Assembly (NCBI GenBank): GCA_012270065.1
Contig: JAAXJB010000078.1
Coordinates: 1 to 64,000, forward strand
Length of the DNA: 64,000 nt
Direction of reading: 5' to 3'
Source of the DNA: Rubripirellula sp.
Lineage (GTDB): Bacteria > Planctomycetota > Planctomycetia > Pirellulales > Pirellulaceae
Positions 45,373 to 55,449 of the stretch are shown here, piece by piece. The notes under the pieces were generated by a model, which did not search any database, was not told the origin of the DNA, and worked only from the letters and a program-made list of their open reading frames with translations. The position numbers and the translations under genes are program-made. Positions within the stretch are counted from its first letter, which is position 1. Each line of letters starts with the position of its first letter.

Positions 45373-47832
45373 CTAATCGACAAACAGGAATTCATTCCAG
45401 TTCATCACAGTGAGACAATACAATTCGACAGCACGCTGCCTTGTCAGTTTGTCCGTCGTTTCCAAGGTTGTGATCAATTCACTCCCGCGATCGACTTCCT
45501 CGTCTGTCGCGTCGCGCGACAATGCCCGGGCAATCACCCGTCGGACAAGTTCCCGGTTTTCAAGTTCGGCCCCGCCAACCGACTCGGTTAACCGCTTCGC
45601 CTGCTGATGGACAAATTTGCCGTTCAGTAGCGCCAATGCCTGACCGGGCTGCAACGTAACGAACCTGTCTTCGCAGGTAAGATCGGGATCAGGAAAGTCA
45701 AAGGCCGTCATCATGGGGGTCAGCAGGGACCGTTTCACATGGATGTAAACCGACCTGCGGTTTCTGTCCTGTTCGGAGGAGTTCCCCCAACCTGAACCGG
45801 GGCGAGACTGTCCCGCGAGAACCTCACGAGACAAAGCCGGATAGAAGCTTGGTCCGTAGGTCTGCCGGTTCAGCGAACCATTGATGGCAAGAATCGTATC
45901 ACGCACCTCTTCAGCACTCAGCCTTCGTGGGTCGAAACGCCAAAGAAGATCATTCGCAGGGTCTGTGGCCAGGCCATCAGGTTGGCCAGCGGATGACATC
46001 TGATACGCACGACTGGACATGATCAATCGATGAAAATCCTTGAGCTTCCAGTCGCCAGCGATTAACTGCTGGGCAAGCCAATCGAGGAGTTCAGGATGTG
46101 TTGGTGGCACACCCAGTTTTCCGAAGTTATTGCTGCTGCGAACGATGCCGCGACCAAAGTGAAATTGCCAGACGCGGTTAGCCATCACTCTGGCCGTCAA
46201 ACGATTCTCGTCACTCGTAATCCACTTGGCGAGCACGCGACGACGCCCCGCTGTCTTGTCGTCGCCTTTGAACACGGATGCATCGGGAGTGGGAGTCTCA
46301 AAAATTGCTGGAAAGTCCGGCTCCACCGGATCCGAGGGTGAATGAGGGTTGCCACGAAAAAGCACAAAGGTCTGATCAGGCTTGGGTTTACACTTGGCCA
46401 ACCCCATCACCATTTCGCGTGGAGGCAAAGCCTTGCCTTCCTCAAGCGTGGCCGTGAGTTGCTTCTGCAGATCCTTGTACTTTTTCCAATCGTCTTCACT
46501 GAGGTTATCCTGCAGTTTCTCTTTCAGCACACGGTTTCGATCGCGTTTGGGTCCCTCCGTTGCCCGCTGGTCCGGAGCCGACATTTTGACAATGCCGGAC
46601 TGTTCGAGGTCCCGTATTTCCTTTTCCAGACGCCGTTTGGTTTCGTCGTTCTCGCGGTATTTTCGATTCAGTTCATCAGATGAGACGTCAATCTGGTTAT
46701 TGGAGCGTTGATCACCCCGGTGACCCCAACGTGTTACATCTCCCATCATGGCAAGAAAACTGTAGTAGTCTTTTTGCGAGATCGGATCAATCTTGTGGTC
46801 ATGGCATCTGGCACAGTTCAACGTCAGACCGAGCATTGCCTGCCCGGTGGTCATGATGATGTCGTCCATGTCGTCGAACCTTGCCAACAATGGATCAGCC
46901 GGCTCATCGTCCCAGATCCCCAGACGATAGTACCCTGTGGCTGTCAGTGACTCCCTCGTTACTTCTTCCAGCTCATCTCCTGCCAGCTGTTCGGTGAGAA
47001 ACCGATCGTAAGGCTTGTCATCATTGAATGACTTGATGACATAATCGCGGTACTTCCAGGCGTTGGGCTTGGCACCATCGCGTTCATAGGAATTCGTTTC
47101 TGCAAAGCGGACGAGATCCAGCCAGTGCCGACCCCAGCGTTCTCCGTAGTGGGGTGATTCAAGTAATCTGTCAACGACTTTCTCAAACGCTTTTGGATCA
47201 CGATCATTCTCGAATTGCTGTACCTCCTGAGCCGAAGGCGGCAATCCCGTCAAATCGAAGTAGGCGCGACGAATCAAGTCGGCACGATCAGCCTGCGGAT
47301 TGGGCTTCAAGCCAGCCTGCGAAACTGCCGAGTAGATGAAACGGTCAATCGGGTTCTTGCTCCAGTCTGCATCATCCACCATTGGCGGTTCAGGATTCTG
47401 CATCGGCTTGAAGGCCCAGTGCTTTTGCCATTGAGCTCCCTCGGCAATCCAACGCTTCAACAGGTTGACCTCTTCGGGTGACAATCGCTCACCCTCGGGT
47501 GGCATCTGTTCGTCTTCGATCTCCGAGGTCACGCGTGCGAGAATAACGCTGGCCTCGACATCGCCAGGAACGATCGCATGCTCACCTGAGTCAGCCTCAG
47601 CGAAGGCTTCTTTCTGACTCGTGAAGCGAATGCCACCTTCCGCCTCATCCGGACCATGGCAGGCGAAGCAGCGTTTTGCCAGAATCGGCTGGATCTGCTT
47701 CGAAAAATCGACAGGATCATTCTTCGGTGGCGTTTGCGCGAAACACGGCGAACAAGAGCCAGAAATCAACCCGAAAGCCGAAAAGCACAGGACAAATCGA
47801 CAAGTCGTTAGCATCTTTGAAGGCGAAAGCAT
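45373..47832 (-). CDS. PSCyt1-DUF1549-DUF1553 protein with cytochrome-like motif
   Basis: The 819-residue protein is exported and begins with a planctomycete cytochrome-c-like domain (ILAKRCFACHGPDEAEGGIRF, with a single CxxCH). The DUF1549 domain follows (WSKNPIDRFIYSAVSQAGLKP, GRHWLDLVRFAETNSYERDG). After a coiled-coil linker (EKEIRDLEQSGIVK region) comes DUF1553 (RVMANRVWQFHFGRGIVRSSNNFGKLG, PSFYPALSREVLAGQS). The family is almost confined to Planctomycetota and Verrucomicrobiota and is linked to polysaccharide degradation. Two nearby ATGs (47832, 47814) are both plausible starts. Confidence 0.92.
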   Translation of the reverse strand: MLSPSKMLTTCRFVLCFSAFGLISGSCSPCFAQTPPKNDPVDFSKQIQPILAKRCFACHGPDEAEGGIRFTSQKEAFAEADSGEHAIVPGDVEASVILARVTSEIEDEQMPPEGERLSPEEVNLLKRWIAEGAQWQKHWAFKPMQNPEPPMVDDADWSKNPIDRFIYSAVSQAGLKPNPQADRADLIRRAYFDLTGLPPSAQEVQQFENDRDPKAFEKVVDRLLESPHYGERWGRHWLDLVRFAETNSYERDGAKPNAWKYRDYVIKSFNDDKPYDRFLTEQLAGDELEEVTRESLTATGYYRLGIWDDEPADPLLARFDDMDDIIMTTGQAMLGLTLNCARCHDHKIDPISQKDYYSFLAMMGDVTRWGHRGDQRSNNQIDVSSDELNRKYRENDETKRRLEKEIRDLEQSGIVKMSAPDQRATEGPKRDRNRVLKEKLQDNLSEDDWKKYKDLQKQLTATLEEGKALPPREMVMGLAKCKPKPDQTFVLFRGNPHSPSDPVEPDFPAIFETPTPDASVFKGDDKTAGRRRVLAKWITSDENRLTARVMANRVWQFHFGRGIVRSSNNFGKLGVPPTHPELLDWLAQQLIAGDWKLKDFHRLIMSSRAYQMSSAGQPDGLATDPANDLLWRFDPRRLSAEEVRDTILAINGSLNRQTYGPSFYPALSREVLAGQSRPGSGWGNSSEQDRNRRSVYIHVKRSLLTPMMTAFDFPDPDLTCEDRFVTLQPGQALALLNGKFVHQQAKRLTESVGGAELENRELVRRVIARALSRDATDEEVDRGSELITTLETTDKLTRQRAVELYCLTVMNWNEFLFVD

Positions 47833-48211
47833 CTTGAGAATCTTGCAACGGAGGGATACTGGCTGTCGTGGGCGGGAAACCAACGAAATGGTCGGCCGGC
47901 CGAGCATTTCGCATGGAAGCCTCATTGTGACCGGTTCGGGACGTGATGCCAATGAGATTCAGCGTACTTCCAATTGAGAATGGTTCCCATCCATCTGCGA
48001 CGGCTCCAAAACCCGATTATAGAGGAATAAAAGCGGAAATTCCGGGTGACCGGACCAGACGGGAGTTGCGGATTTCCCCACAGCAGAAAAAACCGCTTTT
48101 GAGAATGATCGTCTAGGATGACCGGGGCGAGCGTATCATGGCACCTGCATCGATATCGGTTCGGACACCCATCCTGCCACCTTTCCCCGCTGAAAACCAT
48201 CCGATCATCAG
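47833..48211. other. divergent regulatory region of sulfated-glycan cluster
   Basis: This 379-bp region separates the minus-strand degradation cluster from the plus-strand AraC-type regulator, so it should carry both promoters and the regulator's binding site. I could not single out an operator by eye. Confidence 0.45.
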
Positions 48212-49405
48212 ATGAACCGCAAGCACGTCAAAAAATTTCACATCACACCGAGGGGTAGCGGCCACCGACCCCACGTGCTGCTGATTGTCGAAACCGCCAT
48301 GTCTTTCGGGCGCGGGGTACTCGAAGGGATCAGCCAATACCTCTTCGAAAACCCACCATGGTCGGTTCAACTGGATCTCCGAGAATTGATGGTGACGCCT
48401 CCTGCCTGGCTCCAACAATGGGATGGTGATGGCATCATTACGCGATCGACCACACCCGAAATGGCTGATTTCATCTCGCAGTCAGGCATTCCCACCGTCA
48501 ATCTGACGGATATCTACGGCGACCAGGGTCTGCCTTCGATCTGGAACGACCATGAAGCTATCGGGCGAATGGCCGCTGAACACCTGCTTCAAAGGGGTTT
48601 AAAACGCTTCGCTTTTTGTGGATTCACAAACCATCAATGGTCAGAAACGCGATATCGCGGATTCATGGATCATCTTGGGCCAGCGAGTGAGGTCCTGTTT
48701 CACAGTTCCGACTGGGCACAGGCCAGACGAACTGGATGGGAGACCCAGCAAGCGAGAATGGTGCAGTGGTTACTGGACCTTCCCAAGCCAATCGGAGTGA
48801 TGGCGTGCAACGACTTTCGCGGGCAGCATGTGTTAGAAGCTTGCCGTGTGGCACAAATAACAGTTCCCGACCAGGTTGCTGTCATCGGTGTCGACAATGA
48901 CCGGGTCATCTGTGATTTCTGCCAGCCCTCACTTTCCAGCGTTATCCCGGCCGCTGAACGCATTGGCTTCGAAGCCGCGCGGATGCTGGATCAGTTGATG
49001 CGAAAAGAAGAACCACCCGAACGGCACATGAAAATTGCTCCGATCGGAATCGCAGCACGACAATCAACCGACGTGATGGAAATTGATGACACAGCAGTCG
49101 TCACGGCGCTGAAAATCATCCGCGAACGAGCATGCAATGGTCTTTGTGTCGCAGACATTCTGGCAGAAGTCCCCATCGCGCGTAGTTCCCTCGAAAGACG
49201 ATTTCGACAACACCTCGGACGCTCACCCCAGGCTGAAATCCGAAACATTCAAATGAGGCGGGCTCAACAGCTGTTGAGTGAAACCAATCTGCCTCTGTCA
49301 CAAATCGCCAACCTCACCGGCTTCAAACATGCCGAATACTTCAGCGTTGTCTTCAAACGCGAGATGGGTGAAACGCCTGGCCAGTATCGGGAAAATCTTT
49401 CTTGA
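48212..49405 (+). CDS. XylR-type transcriptional regulator (LacI-like sensor, AraC DNA-binding domain)
   Basis: The 397-residue protein has a periplasmic-binding-protein-like sensor domain: HVLLIVETAMSFGRGVLEGISQYL, GLPSIWNDHEAIGRMAAEHLLQRG, KPIGVMACNDFRGQHVLEAC and VPDQVAVIGVDND. The C-terminal AraC domain has two helix-turn-helices (VADILAEVPIARSSLERRFRQHLG and IANLTGFKHAEYFSVVFKREMGETPGQYR). This is the XylR architecture, a sugar-sensing activator. It is divergent from the sulfatase/glycosidase/DUF1549 cluster and is its probable regulator. Confidence 0.9.
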   Translation: MNRKHVKKFHITPRGSGHRPHVLLIVETAMSFGRGVLEGISQYLFENPPWSVQLDLRELMVTPPAWLQQWDGDGIITRSTTPEMADFISQSGIPTVNLTDIYGDQGLPSIWNDHEAIGRMAAEHLLQRGLKRFAFCGFTNHQWSETRYRGFMDHLGPASEVLFHSSDWAQARRTGWETQQARMVQWLLDLPKPIGVMACNDFRGQHVLEACRVAQITVPDQVAVIGVDNDRVICDFCQPSLSSVIPAAERIGFEAARMLDQLMRKEEPPERHMKIAPIGIAARQSTDVMEIDDTAVVTALKIIRERACNGLCVADILAEVPIARSSLERRFRQHLGRSPQAEIRNIQMRRAQQLLSETNLPLSQIANLTGFKHAEYFSVVFKREMGETPGQYRENLS

Positions 49406-49456
49406 ATCAGCCAGCAATTCGACCTCAGGATTCCGCGAATTCGCACGGCAGTCATT

Positions 49457-49488
49457 TTCATGCACGCCGTTCATTCATGCACGCCGTT
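49457..49488. repeat. 15-bp direct repeat
   Basis: TTCATGCACGCCGTT occurs twice, separated by 2 bases, between the regulator and the acyltransferase gene. Confidence 0.8.
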
Positions 49489-49618
49489 GACTGAAGTCGA
49501 CACCATGCGCCGTGTTGTTCCATGGTGGCAGAAACCGCTGCTGGAACGGAAGTGAAGCCTGGCAATGCTAGCAAACAGGTGATTTTGATGTTCACGACAG
49601 GGAACGATATCTCTATAC

Positions 49619-50359
49619 ATGGTTCGACATGAGTTATGGGCTGTCCCTCGGCATTTGGATATTGCTGGAATGAAAAAACTGATCCCCTGGCTGGCAGGGT
49701 TATTTGTCTTGACGCTCAGACTCACATGCCGATTTCGTTACAACAATGATCCAAGACAATTGTTGAATCACGACGGTGTGAATCATCTGGTTGCTGGCTA
49801 TCACGCGGTTCAGATTGCGGGAGTTCTGGGAGCTGAACCGGGTGCCGGAACGATGGTCTCTCGTTCCAAAGATGGTGAACTGGTTGTGCCCGGACTGAAG
49901 TTGATTGGGCATGTTCCACTGCGGGGCAGCAGCGGGTCATCAGAGAAAGGCGGCTTGGCTGCCTTGCAGGTTTTGATGGACTATGTCGAGGAAGGAAATC
50001 CTGTGATGCTGACTGTCGATGGTCCACGCGGCCCACGCGGCAAAGCTCACAAAGGAATCAGCTTGCTGGCTCGCAAAACGAAAACGCCGATTGTTGGTGT
50101 ACTGGCGATCCCGACGCGGCGGTGGATTCTCAGCAAGACGTGGGACAGATTGCAGATTCCGAAACCGTTTTGCACGATCGATTATTATTTCAGCGATTTG
50201 ATTTATCCCACACGCGGTGAATCCTTGGGGGACCTGACTCGACGCATCGAAATTGCGTTGGATGAGCTGGAAAAGAAGCACGATCCTGCAGAAGGATATC
50301 GTGAACCAGCAAAGCGACGCCCCCATCAGCAGAACTTGTCCCAACAACAAGCCGCCTAG
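49619..50359 (+). CDS. lysophospholipid acyltransferase family protein (DUF374-like)
   Basis: The 246-residue protein has an N-terminal membrane helix (WLAGLFVLTLRLTCRF). The acyltransferase-like blocks are GAGTMVSRSKDGELVVPGLKLIGHVPLRGSS, GNPVMLTVDGPRGPRGKAHKGISLLARKT and PIVGVLAIPTRRWIL. This D-G-P-R-G-P motif marks the DUF374 family, related to LpxL/PlsC acyltransferases of lipid synthesis at the cytoplasmic membrane. The start is undecided between the ATG at 49619 and the ATG at 49670; the latter leads directly into the membrane helix. Confidence 0.82.
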   Translation: MVRHELWAVPRHLDIAGMKKLIPWLAGLFVLTLRLTCRFRYNNDPRQLLNHDGVNHLVAGYHAVQIAGVLGAEPGAGTMVSRSKDGELVVPGLKLIGHVPLRGSSGSSEKGGLAALQVLMDYVEEGNPVMLTVDGPRGPRGKAHKGISLLARKTKTPIVGVLAIPTRRWILSKTWDRLQIPKPFCTIDYYFSDLIYPTRGESLGDLTRRIEIALDELEKKHDPAEGYREPAKRRPHQQNLSQQQAA

Positions 50360-50619
50360 ATCAGGCCGGGCTGGGAACAAACACACGGGCAAATACCGAA
50401 TTTCTCTGATCACCTGTTTTTCAGGCAGCTGATTCTCACGAGTGTCGAAACAGGCTTACCAATCGCACCTGCCTCGACGGAAACCAGTTGTTCATTTCGG
50501 GCGACAGACCCGGCTTGCGGCATTTCCGGCGCACATCCTCTGGAAACGGGTGGTGACCAGACTAATTTTGGTCGTCTGCCGGGCATCCTCAACCGGCAAT
50601 CTCTGATATTATCCGCATC

Positions 50620-51165
50620 ATGAATGCCTCGGATCCAACAACCGCTGCCCAAACCGATTCAGCCATCAAAATGCTGGAAGCCGCCATTGGGCAAATCAAG
50701 TTCGCCAGAGAATATTGTCTGGAGTTACTCAATGACACGCCCGATGAGTTGTGGTTTGAAATCCCGGCTGGACTTCCGAGCCACATTGCGTGGCAGGTTG
50801 GCCACTTGACCGTCAGCCAGTATGGGCTGCTGATGTTTCGAATTCGTGGACGCAGCCCGGATGATCTCGATTTGATCCCCAGTCGTTTTCGCAAAGCATA
50901 CAGCCGGGGCTCCAAACCTTCGCCGGATACATCCCGTCAACCGACCGCAAGTGAACTTCGTGATCGGATGAGCCTGGTTCATGAACGTTCCCTGAAGGAA
51001 CTGGAAACGGTTCAACCTGAAACACTGCTGGAACCGGTGGACATGCCTTATGCGGCCTATCCCAATAAATTGGGAGCGATCTTGTTTTGTCCGATTCACG
51101 AACACACGCACATTGGGCAAATTGGCCTGCTGAGGCGCGCCCTCGGACTGGATCCCGTTCGCTAG
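50620..51165 (+). CDS. DinB-family four-helix metal-binding protein
   Basis: This 181-residue cytoplasmic protein is all-helical, with the DinB superfamily His triad: His in the second helix (PSHIAWQVGHLTVS) and His-x3-His in the last (PIHEHTHIGQIGLLRR). The family includes mycothiol-, bacillithiol- and glutathione-dependent transferases and damage-induced proteins. The substrate is unknown. Confidence 0.82.
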   Translation: MNASDPTTAAQTDSAIKMLEAAIGQIKFAREYCLELLNDTPDELWFEIPAGLPSHIAWQVGHLTVSQYGLLMFRIRGRSPDDLDLIPSRFRKAYSRGSKPSPDTSRQPTASELRDRMSLVHERSLKELETVQPETLLEPVDMPYAAYPNKLGAILFCPIHEHTHIGQIGLLRRALGLDPVR

Positions 51166-51298
51166 CCCATTCTTTCGACCGTATCCAATCGTTTGACTGA
51201 CAAGCCAGTGGCTGCCTCGGCATTGTCCATCCGTGCGGTTTCTCACCACGTGGAACTCCACATCCGCTGCCAACTCACGCCAGAAAGAGACTTTTGAA

Positions 51299-52111
51299 TT
51301 GAATTCAAAATCAGAGGACTACCAAATCGAAACGATCAACGAATCCATTTATGATCATCCCAAATACTACGATCTGGTATTCGGTGCTGATTGCGCTGCC
51401 GAAATCAAGTTCATTCTTGGTTGCGGTAACCAGTACATGAAGCGTCCGCCGCAGAAATTTTTCGAACCCGCCTGTGGCACCGGTCGTTTGCTGTACTCAC
51501 TGGCCAAACGCGGTCATACGGTGGCAGGCTTGGATCTGAATCCCAAGGCCGTGGATTTTTGCAATGCACGCTTCAAGCGGCATGGGATCGAGGCACGTGC
51601 CTTTGTCGCAGACATGGCAGATTTTCGAGTCAAGCAACGCCATGACATCGCTTTCAATACGATCAACAGTTTCCGACACCTTCAAACCGAGACAGCTGCC
51701 AGAGAACACTTGAAATGCATGGGTCGGGCAATCCGTGTGGGAGGACTCTACCTGCTTGGTGTCCATCTCACACCGACCGATGTTTCTCCGAGCGAAACCG
51801 AGTCCTGGTCGGCTCGCAGGGGACACCTGTCCATCAATACCCACATGTGGACCAAAGAACGGAAAAAAGGCAGTCGCATCGAAAGATTCGGGATCCAGTT
51901 CGATGTGCACAACCCAACGCGTAGTTTTCGGATTCTCGATGAGCTGGTACTTCGGCGATATCATTCCAAGGAGATGAATCGGCTGATCCAGTCTGCGGGT
52001 TGCTGGCAAACCATTGCCACTTACAACTTTTCCTACGATTTGGATGACCCGATTGAAGTCGACTCAGCGACCGAAGACGTGGTTTACGTGCTCAAACGAA
52101 CAGGTCGCTGA
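51299..52111 (+). CDS. class I SAM-dependent methyltransferase
   Basis: The roughly 270-residue protein has the SAM-binding motif I FFEPACGTGRLLYSLAKRGHTVAGLDLN, motif II DMADFRVKQRHDIAFNTINSFRHL, and a following IRVGGLYLLGVHL strand. The N-terminal INESIYDHPKYYDLVFG is typical of a planctomycete and proteobacterial methyltransferase group with unknown substrate. There is no ATG start: I prefer a TTG at 51299 after AAAGAGA, but a GTG at 51233 is possible. Confidence 0.82.
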   Translation: MNSKSEDYQIETINESIYDHPKYYDLVFGADCAAEIKFILGCGNQYMKRPPQKFFEPACGTGRLLYSLAKRGHTVAGLDLNPKAVDFCNARFKRHGIEARAFVADMADFRVKQRHDIAFNTINSFRHLQTETAAREHLKCMGRAIRVGGLYLLGVHLTPTDVSPSETESWSARRGHLSINTHMWTKERKKGSRIERFGIQFDVHNPTRSFRILDELVLRRYHSKEMNRLIQSAGCWQTIATYNFSYDLDDPIEVDSATEDVVYVLKRTGR

Positions 52112-52168
52112 TTGGCTCCCCTTGCCAACCAATCTCTTGGCGCATCCCTCGTCACCAAGTGTCCTGAA

Positions 52169-52711
52169 TCAGGCAGTCGAACGCCCACGACCAACTGCCG
52201 CCAATCCGAACGCGGCAAGTGCGGAGCCGAGACCAATGGCGGCGGAAATGGTGGAAATCAATCCCCAACGCTGCTTTTCATCAGAGAGTCGTTTGTAGGT
52301 AAACGGCTTTCCGAGCTCGATTCCATCTCCCACCATCTGTTCATACTCACGGATCAGTTCCGCTGTGGGCTTGACGGCGTAATCAGCTCTGATGTCTGCG
52401 ACATGCTGGTCTGTGGTCTTCAGATAAGGAATCAAAGTCCAGCGAATACCGGCAAAAGCGGCCACCATGAACCCCAAAACGGCCACTGCACCCAGAATGC
52501 CTACCGGGATCATGTAACCGCCTGACTCTCGCTGCGCGGGTTCCTCTGAGGGCAGTTTCGACGACTCCTCTGCCAGCGGAAGTTGCCGCAGGATGCCTAA
52601 TTTTGGAATCGAAACTTCTGTTTGACATTCGCCACATATCACTTTGTCGCCCGCCTGTGAGGGGGTAACAGATAGGACATTTTGACAGGTTGGACAGGGC
52701 AAAAGATGCAT
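52169..52711 (-). CDS. zinc-ribbon membrane protein of unknown function
   Basis: The 180-residue protein starts with a rubredoxin-like zinc ribbon (CPTC and CGEC, residues 6-30). It continues with a short charged linker, a TM helix (about 67-90), a helical stretch (YAVKPTAELIREYEQMVGDG) and a second TM helix at the C-terminus. The N-terminal ribbon should be cytoplasmic. I do not recognise a named family. It converges on the methyltransferase gene. The frame is open upstream to 52906, but the ATG at 52711 starts the ribbon. Confidence 0.65.
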   Translation of the reverse strand: MHLLPCPTCQNVLSVTPSQAGDKVICGECQTEVSIPKLGILRQLPLAEESSKLPSEEPAQRESGGYMIPVGILGAVAVLGFMVAAFAGIRWTLIPYLKTTDQHVADIRADYAVKPTAELIREYEQMVGDGIELGKPFTYKRLSDEKQRWGLISTISAAIGLGSALAAFGLAAVGRGRSTA

Positions 52712-53770
52712 AATTGATGAAGATTTGAAGGAGTCCCGACTAGACCCGGCGTTCCCGGTGACTAGAATTCGTAACAGCAAAAGGCACCACCCGCCACAGT
52801 AGCCCGGACGCATGACGGCGATACGAGGCAATATAACAACGAACTGTTTTGTTCGTCCCCGTGACCGAAAGAGTCGAGTCGCAAACCAAGTGGTCAACTT
52901 TGCCAATTGCCGCCAGGAAGGCAGAGTGGAAAGGTTTGAAACGAACGTTCCGGGGGGAATCTCTTGATACGTCTTCGCGCCGGCGGTAGTTCGCGGGAAT
53001 ACGCAAAGACGATCAGAAACACGGATGAAAGCAACTGCGGGGAATCCGTAGAAGGTTCATCTCGTTCTCACGATCGGTTCGATTTGATCCTTCTTTGGGA
53101 CAGGAATGGTGTTCACGAACTTGGTTTCAACTTTGTCGGCGAGATCTGTCATTCAGAACGCCAATGGCAAATTCGATCCGAAATGACAGCATAGCCTAAT
53201 CCTAAAATTTTTCCATTTACGAAGGGTGCGGGAACTCCATGGACATCGAGTGCTAGAGTTGTTTGGTTCTCACTTCACCGGCCGTGCGAGCTAGTGAATT
53301 GAGGAGGATCCAAGATCAATTGGATTGCAGTCCAACGCTCAGGTCACTCGCTTTGGAATTCCGAAAAGCATGCTCAAAATTGGATGAATGAACGGTGCAA
53401 TACGAGTAAGCGTAAGTATTCTGGAGAGAGACATATTCAACGTAATCAATTTGACCCCCCGTTTCTTCTGACCTGTTACTTCCATGCAACGTTCGTGAAA
53501 GACACGTTTGTCTGAGTGCCAGCTGTTACAGGATGAGAGGCCCTGCGGATTTTACAGGGCTGAAGGACCAACAAGACTAACCCCGCTATTGACCAACACG
53601 CGTATCACCCCTCCAACCCACTTCGCTGCTCATTGATTTCACTTCCATGCCGATTTTGATTTCCTGGGACAGGAAATACACCAAGCGGCCATGACCAACA
53701 GCAAACACGATCAAAGTCAGCAATTCGCGTCACCAAATAGCTTCACACCCGACAACCACCGCTTCTGCGC
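52712..53770. other. 1-kb leader/intergenic region upstream of sigma factor
   Basis: No gene is supported here. The final 300 bases contain a small hairpin (GCCCTG with CAGGGC at about 53541-53561). At about 52970-53060 there is sequence rich in ACGGAT/AATCCGTAGAA-like words, similar to the repeat near 30.9 kb. The length and position suggest several promoters or an untranslated leader for the sigma factor. Confidence 0.4.
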
Positions 53771-53784
53771 GAGGAGTTCCTCCC
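53771..53784 (+). promoter_or_regulatory. ribosome-binding site within a small hairpin
   Basis: GAGGAG lies 8 bases before the TTG start of the sigma factor. Its GGAG can pair with CTCC directly downstream (3-base loop), which could partly hide the site. This site is the reason for accepting the TTG at 53785. Confidence 0.5.
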
Positions 53785-55347
53785 TTGTTCGATACCTTAC
53801 TGGATGAATTTGAAGCCGTCGCAGCACAGAGCACGGAGGCCATGACCAATGGCTTTCGTAAACTGCCCATCGACGATAACGAAGACAACAACGTTGCCGT
53901 AGCCCTCGCAGAGCGGGCTGACGGTCAAGTGCAGTTGGACAGCCCTGATGAATTGCTGGCTGTCGACGAAGGTGATTCATGGTCCGACGATCCGGTTCGC
54001 ATGTACCTGACCCAGATGGGTGAGATCCCGCTGCTGACAAGGCGACAGGAGATCGAGCTGGCCAAACGCATTGAAGAGACGCGTCGACGATTCCGCACCA
54101 AGTTGCTGGAAAACCACTTCGTCCTGGTCGAAGCCTACAAGACTCTCAAGAAAGTCTACCGCAGCCAACTGCCATTTGATCGTACGGTTCAAGTGTCCGT
54201 GACTGACCGGCTTGAGAAAGAGCAGATCATCGGTCGATTGCCTCACAATCTCCGAACTCTGCAGACTCTGCTTCGACGCAACCGGCATGATTGGAAAGTC
54301 TCACTCAGCAAGAGTGCTTCCCAGCGTCGCCGTGCTGAGGCATGGCGTTCTCTGGCTCGTCGTCGTCGTCGTGCTGTTCGTCTCATCGAGGAGCTTGGAC
54401 TCCGAACACAGCGAATCGAAACACGCATCGATCTGCTGGAAAAGTTTTCGATCCGTCTGAGCGAGATCGACCGTGAAATTGCTGCTCAGAAACGGACCAA
54501 GCATGGTCGCGAAGTTCGCGATGAATTACTGCACGAGCGTCGCCAGATTCTGACTGCCTGTCAGGAAACACCGACATCGCTACGCAATCGCGTGAAAATG
54601 CTCAACAAAGTCTACGCGGAGTACCAGCAGGCCAAACGCGAACTCAGCGAAGGAAACCTGCGATTGGTCGTCTCAATCGCGAAGAAATACCGAAATCGAG
54701 GTCTTTCATTTCTTGATCTGATTCAGGAAGGAAATGCTGGACTGATGCGGGCCGTGGACAAATTTGAATACCGTCGAGGCTTCAAGTTCTGTACCTACGC
54801 GACCTGGTGGATTCGACAGGCAATCACTCGCGCGGTTGCTGATCAGAGTCGAACCATCCGTATCCCTGTGCACATGGTGGAAACCATGAGCCGGGTACGC
54901 AACGTCGCACGACAGCTCTTTCAGGAACTGGGACGTGAACCCACGATTGAAGAAACTGCACGCCGTGCTGATGTGACAGTAGAAGAAGCACGACGCGTGC
55001 TCACCATGAGCCGATTCCCGATTTCGCTTGACCGGCCGGTCGGCAACAGTGAGGACAGCCAGTTTGGAGACCTGTTGCCCGACGGCACCGCAGAAAGTCC
55101 GCAAATTGGTGCAACTCAGGAAATGCTGCGTGACCGTATCAGCAACGTGCTGAAGTCACTCTCCTACCGTGAACGGGAAATCATCAAACTTCGATACGGA
55201 CTCGGCGATGGTTACAGCTACACGCTGGAAGAAGTCGGACACATCTTCAAAGTGACCCGGGAAAGAATCCGGCAGATTGAGGCAAAAGCCGTTCGTAAAC
55301 TGCAGCAGCCAAGTCGCAGCCAGGATCTGGTTGGCTTCCTTGACTAA
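53785..55347 (+). CDS. RNA polymerase sigma-70 factor (RpoD-like)
   Basis: The 520-residue sigma factor contains region 1.2 ([30 protein letters not shown], about 68-98). A basic, Arg-rich non-conserved segment (about 110-285) separates it from region 2 ([43 protein letters not shown]), region 3 and region 4 ([41 protein letters not shown]). Region 1.1 is absent or replaced by 65 acidic residues. It recruits RNA polymerase to promoters; planctomycetes have several RpoD-like sigmas and I cannot say whether this is the primary one. The start is a TTG after GAGGAG. A perfect terminator follows the gene. Confidence 0.93.
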   Translation: MFDTLLDEFEAVAAQSTEAMTNGFRKLPIDDNEDNNVAVALAERADGQVQLDSPDELLAVDEGDSWSDDPVRMYLTQMGEIPLLTRRQEIELAKRIEETRRRFRTKLLENHFVLVEAYKTLKKVYRSQLPFDRTVQVSVTDRLEKEQIIGRLPHNLRTLQTLLRRNRHDWKVSLSKSASQRRRAEAWRSLARRRRRAVRLIEELGLRTQRIETRIDLLEKFSIRLSEIDREIAAQKRTKHGREVRDELLHERRQILTACQETPTSLRNRVKMLNKVYAEYQQAKRELSEGNLRLVVSIAKKYRNRGLSFLDLIQEGNAGLMRAVDKFEYRRGFKFCTYATWWIRQAITRAVADQSRTIRIPVHMVETMSRVRNVARQLFQELGREPTIEETARRADVTVEEARRVLTMSRFPISLDRPVGNSEDSQFGDLLPDGTAESPQIGATQEMLRDRISNVLKSLSYREREIIKLRYGLGDGYSYTLEEVGHIFKVTRERIRQIEAKAVRKLQQPSRSQDLVGFLD

Positions 55348-55396
55348 CAGCAGCCTGTGCCGTACCTCACGGCACCTGGTCAACTACTTTGCAAAG

Positions 55397-55427
55397 GCGA
55401 CACGTTCCAGAACGTGTCGCTTTTTTT
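55397..55427 (+). terminator. Rho-independent terminator
   Basis: A perfect 10-bp stem (GCGACACGTT and AACGTGTCGC, CCAG loop) followed by seven T residues lies 50 bases after the sigma factor stop. Confidence 0.95.
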
Positions 55428-55449
55428 AATCCAGCGAACAGGGTCGCCC

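Noticed and set aside
49457-49488. Attachment site of a mobile element
   Set aside because: The two 15-bp copies are only 2 bp apart and no integrase or cargo lies nearby.
50725-51273. 182-codon minus-strand ORF
   Set aside because: Antisense to the DinB-family gene, whose His triad and start are clear.
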